Source of the DNA: Agrocybe praecox
Lineage: Eukaryota; Basidiomycota; Agaricomycetes; Agaricales; Agrocybaceae
Direction of reading: 5' to 3'
Assembly (NCBI GenBank): GCA_964017145.1
Contig: CAXHKQ010000327.1
Location: forward strand, 1-16,673
Length of the DNA stretch: 16,673 bases
The position numbers were made by a program, and so were the translations under genes. Shown one piece after another: positions 1-8,300 of the stretch. Below the pieces are notes generated by a model. It searched no databases. It was not told the DNA's origin and saw only the letters and a program-made list of their open reading frames with translations. The first letter of the stretch is position 1. Every line of letters starts with the position of its first letter.

Positions 1-164
1 GTTTGTGTGTGTGTGTGCAAGCGACGAGCGACGAGTGTTGTTGGGGTTGCGACACGGCCAGGTCGGTCAGTGATAGATTTGTTTTGCTACCGTCGTCACT
101 AACCCAACACATCACATCACGTTGTAGAATATCGGTGCAAGTGAACATTCCATTAGGTTACACG

Positions 165-237
165 ATGATTTGGACTGGTAGTAGTGCGATCGCAGTTGCG
201 GTGGTCTTCACAACGGTGGTAGTGATGCAGTTACATG
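165..237 (+). CDS. Glucosylceramidase exon 1: signal peptide
   Basis: Twenty-four codons plus one base encode a short N-terminus followed by a long Ala/Val/Phe/Thr hydrophobic stretch ending in MQLHG, a typical secretory signal peptide for a lysosomal enzyme. The donor is G|GTACGT at 238. The ATG at 165 is chosen because it immediately precedes the hydrophobic core. The frame stays open upstream to the window edge, but that translation looks like a GT-repeat leader rather than protein. Bases 1-164 are taken as 5' UTR and start with a (GT)n run. Confidence 0.75.
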
Positions 238-3200
238 GTACGTTGTTCAAGCGCATTCTCGCGCACTTCGCGCGATCACTCTCGTTTTCGAGCGATCGTT
301 GATTTTGCGTGTCTTCCTTCGTTCGGTCGTTCGTTCGTTCTAGCCGTTCCGTGCAACTTGCGCCAGTTTCCCGCCGGTTTGGTGTGCGTGTGCAATGAGA
401 CGTATTGCGATACGCTCGATGGTCCGCTGACGCCGGTCGATCGCGACCACGTGATCATCGTGTCCAGCAGCAAAGTGGGTTGAATGCGATGCGATGCGTA
501 GTGCCAGAAATCGAGAGTACTAATGAGACCGGTTTCATGTGTGTGTTTCGCGAAACAGGGTGGGTTGCGATTCAACGTGCAGAACCACCAGTTCGTGCGC
601 ACACGCACCAGCGACGCCAGCAGCAGCAGCAGCGGCGATGGCGACGATCACGAGAACTCGGTCGACTATCAGACAACCGTTCGTGTTGAAACACGACGCA
701 GAAATCATCATACTCGCCGTCGCAGTTCGTTGGGTATGTGTGGTCATATGATGTATAGTTCCATGCAGTTGCATTGTATTCCTGATTTCCATTCGCTTTC
801 GCTAGATGAACCGCCCGTCGATCGTGCCCAACAAGACAAGCATCACAAGCATGACAAACATGATAAACAGAATTTCACCGATACGCTTGGTAGCATCATT
901 CAGAAAGGTAACTCAAAGTAGGGCTGAATATGAGTAGAGTCTGGTATATTCTACATATCGTTTCGATGGTTCGAAATACTTTCACAGCACATCTTTCTAC
1001 AATCACTTTCATTCATTTATTTGCACTAGATAAACCATCACTTTTCCTGAACAAACATAACGGCACCGATTGTGTGTGTTTGGCTCAAAAGTTTAACGAA
1101 ACGGCACAAATCATTCAGCTGCCGAATGCAGATAATGTGACTGATCTGCTGCTGAATCACAACAAGACTGGTCAACATGGGCTGTTTGACAAACATAAAC
1201 ACAATAAGACGAGCGATGCATGGCATGGGCTAGGCAATATTATTCCCGGAGGTGGTGGGAATGGTACAAACGGAACAATATCTGGAGGATTGTCCGGAGG
1301 ATTGAATGTTTCACTTCCAATTGTGTTCGATAAGCATAACAAGACAGGATCGGGTGGTCATCACGGACTGTTTGAAAAACATAACAAAACTGAGGCTGTG
1401 CTTGAAGGCCTCTTGCATAAGCCGTCGCTCAATGGATCAGGTGATGCAATTGAATGTCCACATCCGATCATATGGATGAGTAGAGAGTAGTTATTTTCAT
1501 GCATTATATATTTCACTAGCACAGGTCATCATGGATTATTTGACAAGCATAAAGATAATGTCACTGATCTGCTGTTCAATCACAACAAGACTGAGGGTGT
1601 TTTGGAAGGATTATTACATAAACCGTCGCACAATGGATCAGGTGATGCAATATTGCAATGTCACTTTAGAGAAATTGAGTCGTAGATACTCATACCAACG
1701 TATTATTTCACCAGCACAGGTCACCAAGGATTGTTTGACAAGCATAAACCCAATAAGACAAGCGATGCATGGCATGGAATAGGCAATATAATTCCCGGAG
1801 GCGGTGGGAATGGTACAAACGGGAACAATATCTGGAGGATTGAATGTTTCTCTTCCAATAGTGTTCGATAAGCATAACAAGACAGGTTCGGGCGGTCATC
1901 ACGGACTGTTTGAAAAACATAACAAAACTGAGGCTGTGCTTGCAGGCCTTTCGCATAAGCCGTCGCACAATGGATCAGGTGATGCAATTGAATGTCCACA
2001 TCCGATCATATGGATGAGTAGAGAGTAGTTATTTTCATGCGTTATATATTTCACTAGCACAGGTCATCATGGATTATTTGACAAGCATAAAGATAATGTC
2101 ACTGATTTGCTGTTCAATCACAACAAGACTGAGGGTGTTCTGGAAGGATTATTGCATAAACCGCCGCACAATGGATCAGGTGATGCAATATTGCAATGTC
2201 ACTTTTGATAAATTGAATCGTAGATACTCATATACCAACTTATTATTTCACCAGCACAGGTCATCAAGGATTGTTTGACAAGCATAAACACAATAAGACA
2301 AGCGATGCATGGCATGGAATAGGCAATATAATTCCCGGAGGTGGTGGGAATGGTACAAACGGAACTATAGCTGGTATCGGAGGATTGAATGTTTCACTCC
2401 CAATTGTGTTCGATAAGCACAAGCACGATAAGCATAACCATACTTTCGCTAACGGGAGTTCATTGGGTGATATTATTTTTGGGAAGCACAATAAGACGGG
2501 TATGTTGCTAAAATGCATTACCTTTCGATTCAATGAAGTGAATGTAGGAATTGCATCGGAACAGTTTTTTTAGATTCTTTGTAGTATTTTATAAATGTAC
2601 TGTTTAATGTGGAATAATGTTTAATTTTATTTTTATTTCTTCCTCTATAGATAAACACGGCCACAAGCATGACATATTCAATTTAACCAGTATTATCTTC
2701 GCGTTGTTTGATAAAAATAACGGAACTTTAAATAAGCAAAATATCTCCAATACAATCATCAATCACTTTGATAAACATAATATTACTGGAATATTCATCG
2801 AAATACTCACCACTGGAAAACTAACAATCGATTTTAAAAAGGCTACAAATAAAGTTATGGCTCACTTTGACCACCATAATATTACTGGACTTGTCGCCGA
2901 ATTGTTAGACAAGAATAATGGCACAATCTATAAAGAACAAATAACTGCAGCGATATTAAATCATTTTGACAAGTTCAATATAACTGGAATTATCGGTGGA
3001 TTGATCGACAAGGGTACAATTGTCAAAGAAGATTTAATTAATTCTGGCTTAGATGCAGTCGACAAACACAATATTACTGGCGTTCTTACGGGAATATTGA
3101 GCGGCAATATCACAATAAACAAAGACAATTTGACAAACTCAGTGGTGGCTCATTTTGACAAGTACAATATAACCGGAATAATTGGCAATCTGATTGATAA

Positions 3201-6200
3201 AGGCAACGGCACGTTATATAAACCAAATTTAACAACTGCCATTATTGGCCACTTTGATAAATACAATATAAGCGGAGTAATCACTGCATTATTGAATAGT
3301 AACACCACAATAGACAAACAGAATCTTACGAATGCGGTTGTCAACCACTTTGACAAATACAATTTGACCGGTGCTATCGGTCAATTTCTACTGAACGTGA
3401 ACGGATCGATCGACAAGCAAAATCTGACGAATGAGATTATAAACCATTTCAATAAGGTTAATTTGACTGATGGCCCGGTTGATAGGTTCAACGTTAGTGG
3501 TGTGAATATTGCAACGTTGATCGACAAGCATAATAAAACAGGTATTGTGTTTTTCAATCATACACATATACGATGATAAAATCTAGAAACTTATATAATT
3601 ATTTAGGTAATCCACTCCATGTGTTTGATAAGAAAAACGTGACCAGCGCAATTGGAGGTTTTCTTCAGAAACCGGGTGGAGGTATACCAAAAATACTTTT
3701 GTTAAAATTGGAACCAATTTATAACCACCAATCAATTCACACAGGCATTTCCATACCCATTTTACTCATCGAAAAGGACAACATCACCGGCCTTGTCACC
3801 GGAACGCTCACCGGCCTATTGCACAAAAATCAAACAGGTATCATATGCACATAAAACCATTGCCCCATATTACATTCATATGCACCCCATTCATAATGCA
3901 CAGATGTTCCCATACTCATCATTGACAAGCACAACATCACTGGTCTTTGGGACAAGAAAGAAATCACATGGGGATCAATCGGAGGTGGCAGCATAGGCGG
4001 CTGGATCGGGGGTGGTATCGATGTGGGTGGTGGGGGAAATACGACGACTGGTGGTGGTTCTTCGACCGTCGGACCTGGCGACAATGCTACTACGGTTGCT
4101 GGCAGTACGAGTAGCAGTGGAAGTGAGAGCACAACAGAATCAATGACTGGTGGAGAGGGCGGGAGTTCCACAGAAACTGGTTCTTCGACCAGTGGTGGCG
4201 ATATGAGTAGTAGTGAAAGCACCACTGAATCAATGACCGGTGGCGAGGGAGGGAGTTCCACAGAAGCTGGTGCTTCGACCAGCACTAGTGAAAGCACATC
4301 AGAAGGGGGATCTTCGACCAGTGGTGGCGATATGAGCAGTAGTGAGAGCACATCAGAAGGGGGATCTTCGACCAGTGGTGGCGATATGAGTAGTACTGAG
4401 AGCACATCAGAAGGGGGATCTTCGACCAGTGATGGCGATATGAGTAGTAGTGAGAGCACAACCGAATCGATGACCGGAGGCGAGGGAGGGAGTTCCACTG
4501 AAGCTGGTGCTTCGACCAGCACTAGTGAAAGCACATCAGAAGGGGGATCTTCGACCAGTGGTGGCGATATGAGTAGTAGTGAGAGCACAACCGAATCGAT
4601 GACCGGAGGCGAGGGAGGGAGTTCCACAGAAGCTGGTTCCTCGACCAGTGGTGGTGATATGAGTAGTAGCAGTGAGAGCACGACCGAAGGGGGATCTTCA
4701 TCTGGCAGTATGAGTAGTAGCAGTGGCACTGAAAGTACCACCGAAGCCATGACTGGCGGTGGCACAACCGTGGGTGGGGGTTCAGGTGGGGGCATCAGCA
4801 TCAACTTCAATATCACGGGCAATTTCAACAAGCATCCCATCAACAAGCCCGTCGTCACCGACGTTTTTGGTCATCTCGAATCATTCGCCGAATCACTGCT
4901 CGACAAGCACAAGAACAAAACTCACCATATTTTGAATTCCACTCCGGCACCTGCCAACACAAACGAATCGTCCTCGACAGCTGCTCCGGCTGCGCCATCC
5001 GCCGACACCGCGGAAGCTGCTGCCACCCCGCAGCTGGCCACCGTGCGGGTCGATCGCACGCGACGCTTCCAGTCGATCACCGGCTTCGGAGGCGCGTACA
5101 CGGGCGCCGTCACCTACCTAATGCAGCGCGCTCCGCCGGCGCTGGCCGACGCCCTGTACACGATGTACTACTCGCTGACGCGCGGCATTGGCTACACGAT
5201 GATGCGCCTGCCGATCGGCGGCAGCGACTTCGATCTGGCGCCGTGGGCGTACAACGAGCAGCCCGCCGACGATGTGCGCCTCTCGAACTTCTATGCGCTC
5301 GATCGGCGCGACCTCGATCGCATCGTGCAGCTGCGGCGGCTGGCGAGCGTGACGGGCAATGCGAACGTGCGACTGGTAGGGGCCGCATGGTCGCCGCCGC
5401 CGTGGATGAAGACGAACGGCGAGTGGAGCGGCTTCGGCGTGCTGCGACCTGAGTACTATCGCACGTGGGCCGACTACCATTTGCGGTACCTGCGACTGAT
5501 GGAGACGCAGGGCGTGCGCTTCTGGGCCATCTCGACCGGCAACGAGCCGCTGAACGGCATCATCGGGTGGGTGTTTGTGCACTTTATGAGCTTGGGCTGG
5601 ACGGCTCCGGCGCAGGGCGTCTGGGTGGGCGATCATCTGGGGCCGGTGCTGCGCAATTCGTCGATGGCGTCGGTGAAGCTGCTGGGCGCCGATGACCAGC
5701 GGTACGTGTTTCCGTGGTGGTTCGAGAAGATGGAGGAGGCGCACCCGCGGTCAGTGGACTATTTGGATGGGTTCGCGGTGCACTGGTACTGGGATAAGCT
5801 GGCGCCGGCGTCGCTGCTGGACCAGACGGCCGCGCGGTGGCCAGACAAGGTACTGCTGAACACGGAGTCGTGCATTGGCGACAAGCCGTTCCAGGTGCAC
5901 GGGCCGCTGCTCGGCTCGTGGGAGCGGGCGGAGGAGTATGTGAAGGGGTACATGGAGGATCTGCAGCACTCGGTGAACGGTTGGATCGATTGGAATCTGG
6001 TGCTGGACGAGCACGGCGGTCCGAATTACACCAACAATACGGTCGATGCGCCGGTGATCTTGAATTTGCGTGAGTACGGATTGTTTGATTCGAGTGAAAT
6101 AATAATAATAATAAATTACTAGAGTAGAGTTTCATGAAGAGTACTACTCTGCGCTATTGGAATTGGCCAAATGACATGGAAAACAAAACGTTCACATAAT

Positions 6201-7939
6201 TTCCTTCCGTAGATCATATACACATTTTTTCTATAATTATTTTGTTTCTAAAATAATATTCTCCCGTCAATTACCAAACTATTGACGTCACTCCCAGTGA
6301 CGTATGGTCAGCCGTCTGGCCTCTGGAAATGAGTGAAACATGAAAGAAATAGTGTGTCTTCGTCTGCCCGGTTCTCAACAAATCTCTACTTTGTTTGTCA
6401 TATTTGTTTGTTTGTCCTCTCAAATCGATTTTTGCACCTACTTTTATCAAAATGTCTATAGGTCGGCGAAGCAGCTTCATTGATTTTTTTTTCGACCATC
6501 CAAGCTACAAATCGGAATTGGTTCGCAAGACCCAAAAAAGGACCGTTTTCGATAGGTTTTTTGTGTGATGGGCATGTGGTCAAACGTATGACAAGTATCA
6601 TTGAGAATTAAGGCGAAGCTTCGAAATTTCGCAATACTGGCATACCAAACATACGTTTGGCAAACTTAAATAAATCGGCATATGCTGTATCGCTAAATAT
6701 GTCGAATGTAAGCTATTTGATAAAGTTGTGCGGCTGCGGATACACGAATATTTTTGATAGGTTTTTGATACAGTTTAAAGCCGAATATAACTGACAACAA
6801 AACATTACAAAATTGTTGAAGAAATGTAGTGTGGATAAAATGTTACAGCACTTCTAAGTTGAACGTTTTGTTATCCATGTCATTTGGCCAATTCCAATAG
6901 CGCAGAGTAGTGTCTTGTGAGGAAGTGGCAATTCAAAAACCTTATTGTCGATTATTTGAATATCTACTATTCTAGCTCATTGATTTGAAACATGTTTATT
7001 TTCGTTTTATAGGAGAAGGAACTGAAACAAGATTTGTAATAATGCAGTTTTGATGAGAAAACACTCCTCTACTACTGACGAACCTGAAAATCATAAACGC
7101 TTTTTGAATATTGTTATAAATGATGAGAACAATTCAATTACATTTCTTTCAAGTATTCGCTTATTGTTCTAAGTCAATCAATGGAAAAGATATGATCCCT
7201 TCCGAACATGTAACACGAAAAATTTGTACCAGGAGAAATAATATTATTTATCTCTCCATACGAAATATCCGTGTTTCGACAACAGTTCATAGGACTTAAC
7301 TTTTTACAGGTTCAACATAGAACAATAAACGAACGCATTCTCAATTGGAAGGTAATTGCATTGTGCACGAATCCTCATTATTCGAAAACATCACGATAAT
7401 CGTTATGAATTTTGGTTTTTGATAAAAAGTAAAGGCTTCACCATGAGATGCGGATAAGACTTTTCGTAAACGATATTTTGTAGACAATAGAACTGTATTT
7501 TCTTAACAAAACAGCATTATTAAAATTGTTGTTCCAGATTCCCGAAATATCGAGCATGTTTCAAATTTGAGATGTTCACATAATTACGAGATTAAGAAAG
7601 AAAGATTATTTAAATATAGTTTGATCAAACCGTCTCATCATCGTGTTGAATATAATTTCTGTCATTGCCATTGCAGCAACGAAAGAGCTCTACAAGCAGC
7701 CGATGTTCTACGCCATCGGGCATTTCAGCCGCTTCGTGTTGCCCAACTCGGTACGACTGGACGTGCAGTCGCTGCATCCGTCGGTGCTGGCCATTGGTTT
7801 TCTGCGTCCCGACCAGAGTGTGGCGCTGGTTCTGTACAACAAAGCGGAATCGCCGATGTCGATTGTGATTCGCGATGATGGCCGCAACATTGAGTTGGCC
7901 GTCCCGGGCAAATCCATTCATTCGGTCGTTTATTTGTAG
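165..7939 (+). CDS. Glucosylceramidase (acid beta-glucosidase, GH30) with a giant glycosylated insertion; 14 exons
   Basis: Joined exons: 165-237, 344-474, 559-733, 806-907, 1030-1440, 1525-1641, 1720-1978, 2063-2179, 2260-2499, 2651-3541, 3607-3681, 3745-3837, 3904-6069, 7677-7939. All introns are GT-AG and reading phases match at each junction. The family hydrolyses glucosylceramide to glucose and ceramide in the lysosome. Seen: a signal peptide; a Cys-rich N-terminus (CVCNETYC); and a catalytic core with FGGAYTG, GIGY, WMKTNG, the acid/base Glu in GNEP (codon 5544-5546, about residue 1442), AVHWY, the nucleophile Glu in NTESC (codon 5865-5867, about residue 1549), GWIDWNL and a C-terminal KQPMFY block. 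The two Glu lie 107 residues apart, close to the human spacing (105). About 1,140 residues between exon 3 and position 5031 have no counterpart in ordinary family members. Exon 7 contains a +1 frameshift; ignoring the extra base gives 1,703 residues. Identity is firm; the full-length join is inferred from phases. Confidence 0.85.
344..733 (+). CDS. Glucosylceramidase exons 2-3: Cys-rich N-terminal strands
   Basis: Exon 2 (344-474) begins after a TTCG-rich polypyrimidine acceptor and encodes AVPCN...LVCVCNETYCDTLDGP...VIIVSSSK. This matches the N-terminal cysteine cluster of lysosomal glucocerebrosidases. The donor AAA|GTGGGT at 475 leaves phase 0. A phase-1 donor three codon positions later (after 478) is possible but joins less well. 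Exon 3 (559-733) starts with GGLRFN, the next conserved strand in insect homologues. It continues through a poly-Ser/Asp stretch and then TTVRVETRRR, ending at the strong donor G|GTATGT. The TVRV-like strand recurs at 5038-5070, on the far side of the insertion. Confidence 0.8.
806..2499 (+). CDS. Glucosylceramidase exons 4-9: DKH-rich repeat units, tandemly duplicated
   Basis: Exons 806-907, 1030-1440, 1525-1641, 1720-1978, 2063-2179 and 2260-2499 all begin and end in phase 1. Exon 4 encodes a Lys/His/Asp-rich linker (DKHHKHDKHDK). The rest alternate two modules: one with LFDKHKDNVTDLLFNHNKTE and one with GLFDKHKxNKTSDAWHG, a Gly-rich hinge and LNVSLPIVFDKHNKTG. NxT/S sequons recur in each. 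Exon 5 carries the two modules fused without an intron. No known domain is recognised; the strand content and sequons suggest an extracellular or lumenal glycosylated spacer. Exon 7 is frameshifted by one base at 1821-1823. Each exon except exon 7 has a length divisible by three, so each can be skipped without loss of frame. Confidence 0.7.
1441..2259 (+). repeat. 538-bp tandem duplication of two exons with their introns
   Basis: The segment starting at the donor at 1441 (intron 1441-1524, exon 1525-1641, intron 1642-1719, exon 1720-1978) is repeated from 1979 (intron 1979-2062, exon 2063-2179, intron 2180-2259, exon 2260-2499). The two 84-base introns differ at only about one position and both 117-base exons keep the same length. 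Introns this similar imply a recent duplication or ongoing gene conversion. The second copy diverges inside its last exon, which changes to DKHKHDKHNHTFANG. Confidence 0.85.
1821..1823 (+). other. +1 frameshift in exon 7 of the glucosylceramidase gene
   Basis: Exon 7 reads ACAAACGGGAACAATA where the paralogous exon 5 reads ACAAACGGAACAATA and exon 9 ACAAACGGAACTATA. The extra G shifts the frame and brings a TAA within about 50 bases. Downstream of the insertion the +1 frame resumes the normal module up to the 1978 donor. Exon 7 is therefore 259 bases long, the only internal exon of the insert whose length is not divisible by three. Either exon 7 is skipped, or this is a null allele, or it is a homopolymer assembly error. 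Confidence 0.8.
2651..3541 (+). CDS. Glucosylceramidase exon 10: 32-33-residue HFDKxNITG repeats
   Basis: A single 297-codon exon follows a TTTATTTCTTCCTCTATAG acceptor and ends at G|GTATTG. It holds about eight repeats of 32-33 residues. The pattern is HFDKxN[IL]TG, a hydrophobic run such as IIGxLIDK, NGT, a Lys-x-NLT turn, then a hydrophobic AVVNH-like stretch. I count 22 NxS/T sequons in 297 residues, about one every 13.5. This is far above chance and argues for selection on N-glycosylation. The exon is AT-rich, unlike the GC-rich catalytic exon. I recognise no named repeat family. The alternating hydrophobic and DKxN segments could form a solenoid or amphipathic helices, but that is inference. 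Confidence 0.75.
3607..3837 (+). CDS. Glucosylceramidase exons 11-12: short DK-x-N linker exons
   Basis: Exon 11 (3607-3681) encodes GNPLHVFDKKNVTSAIGGFLQ and ends at the strong donor GGAG|GTATAC; a weaker in-phase donor lies at 3676. Exon 12 (3745-3837) encodes IEKDNITGLVTGTLTGLLHKNQTG and ends at G|GTATCA. Both are phase 1-1 and continue the DKxN[IV]TG pattern in degenerate form. Both are short (75 and 93 bases), so their exact borders rest on phase and sequence similarity rather than on length. Confidence 0.65.
3904..6069 (+). CDS. Glucosylceramidase exon 13: mucin-like tract plus catalytic core
   Basis: The acceptor is ATAATGCACAG. The first codons (DVPILIIDKHNITGLWDKKE) carry the last DKHNITG unit. 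A Gly-rich hinge and a Ser/Thr/Gly/Glu tract follow to about 4780, then a Pro/Ala/Ser/Thr linker. From 5031 (about residue 1271) the enzyme core runs to a perfect GTGAGT donor at 6070. Core motifs: FQSITGFGGAYTG, GIGYTMMRLPIGGSDFDL, SPPPWMKTNGEW, ISTGNEP (acid/base), LGADDQR, FAVHWYWD, LLNTESC (nucleophile), LGSWERAEEY and GWIDWNLVLDEHGGPN. Base composition rises sharply to GC-rich from about 4930. Both catalytic glutamates are intact, so the domain should be active if translated. Confidence 0.9.
4030..4780 (+). repeat. Coding minisatellite: Ser/Thr/Gly mucin-like tract
   Basis: In-frame tandem repeats of an 18-residue (54-base) unit of the form SEGGSSTSGGDMSSSEST alternate with a longer unit containing TESMTGGEGGSSTEAG. 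The latter occurs four times, near 4137, 4227, 4465 and 4593. Bases are almost identical between copies, including a block shared by 4227-4340 and 4465-4590. Unequal crossing-over should make copy number vary among individuals. The composition suits dense O-glycosylation and an extended, protease-resistant stalk. Confidence 0.85.
6143..6911. mobile_element. MITE with 52-bp terminal inverted repeats, inside the last intron
   Basis: Bases 6143-6194 and 6860-6911 are inverted repeats of 52 bases with a single mismatch. They begin ACTACTCTGCGC and read through GGCCAAATGACATGG. The 665-base interior is AT-rich with no long open frame. No clear target duplication is visible. TA on the left against TG on the right would fit a mutated TA site of a Tc1/mariner-type element, but that is a guess. 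The near-identity of the ends suggests a fairly young insertion. Confidence 0.8.
6265..6308. repeat. Nested small hairpins with a CRE-like TGACGTCA
   Basis: CGTCAAT and ATTGACG form one inverted repeat here. GACGTCAC and GTGACGT, five bases apart, form a second that overlaps it. TGACGTCA at 6283-6290 equals the CREB/ATF consensus. They lie inside the MITE and may be part of its internal structure. Confidence 0.5.
7677..7939 (+). CDS. Glucosylceramidase exon 14: C-terminal beta domain
   Basis: The exon joins the preceding one in phase 1 (C|CA gives Pro) to read PTKELYKQPMFYAIGHFSRFV. This is the conserved transition from the catalytic barrel to the C-terminal immunoglobulin-like beta domain of glucocerebrosidases. 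It continues through VALVLYNKAESP and ends in the family-typical PGKSIHSVVYL and TAG at 7937-7939. Length and motif order agree with homologues, so the C-terminus is complete. Confidence 0.9.
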
Positions 7940-8215
7940 TTCGTGCGTGTCACTGCGACGCATTTCGTAATATTTTCTGCCATATAAGTTGAACTAGTTT
8001 AAGATAACATTTTCCATTATTATGTCTCACTCATGCATTACATGAATATAATACAGAATCAATTAACTCCGATATTTCAATCGTCAAAGAGTGTATGCGT
8101 TTTTATGGAAATTACATCTCATCAAGTCATCATGTGAAAGGTGTAATTTTAAATCCAAGTAAACGGTATGTTAAAACTATTTTCAAATGATGAAATAAAT
8201 TATATTCAAAATATA
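7940..8215 (+). terminator. Glucosylceramidase 3' UTR with AATAAA at 8194-8199
   Basis: An AT-rich tail follows the stop codon. The first canonical AATAAA (TGAAATAAATTATATTC) lies 255 bases downstream. Cleavage near 8215 is inferred from the usual 10-30 base spacing. Confidence 0.6.
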
Positions 8216-8300
8216 ATTCATTTTGCTACAAATCAAACACCCTTTGCAAAACCGGCGGAACTTTAAAAGCTCCACATGCTATATTCGCCAGATGGCAGCG

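Larger units (their letters stand above)
6070..7676 (+). other. Last intron of the glucosylceramidase gene (1,607 bp)
   Basis: The intron runs from GTGAGTACGG to a pyrimidine-rich ...CATTGCCATTGCAG acceptor. It is much longer than the other introns of the gene (about 60-150 bases) because it hosts a 769-bp inverted-repeat element at 6143-6911. A short AAT microsatellite lies at 6098-6116. From 6912 to 7676 I see only AT-rich sequence without a recognisable gene. Confidence 0.75.

Noticed and set aside
806..2499. CRISPR-like or satellite array
   Set aside because: The repeats are coding, irregular in length and bounded by splice sites, in a eukaryotic gene.
3830..4858. 342-residue minus-strand open frame rich in Pro, Val, Ser and Leu
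   Set aside because: It is the exact antisense of the Ser/Thr/Gly minisatellite of the enzyme exon. Its periodicity comes from that repeat, and it has no domain or splice support.
5118..5744. Minus-strand Arg/His-rich open frame over the catalytic exon
   Set aside because: It is the shadow of a GC-rich coding exon whose plus-strand frame matches GH30 throughout.
4023..6122. A free-standing enzyme starting near 4023
   Set aside because: There is no ATG at that point. The frame is open upstream to a good acceptor at 3903, the signal peptide and Cys-rich N-terminus lie in upstream exons, and the true donor at 6070 precedes the apparent stop.
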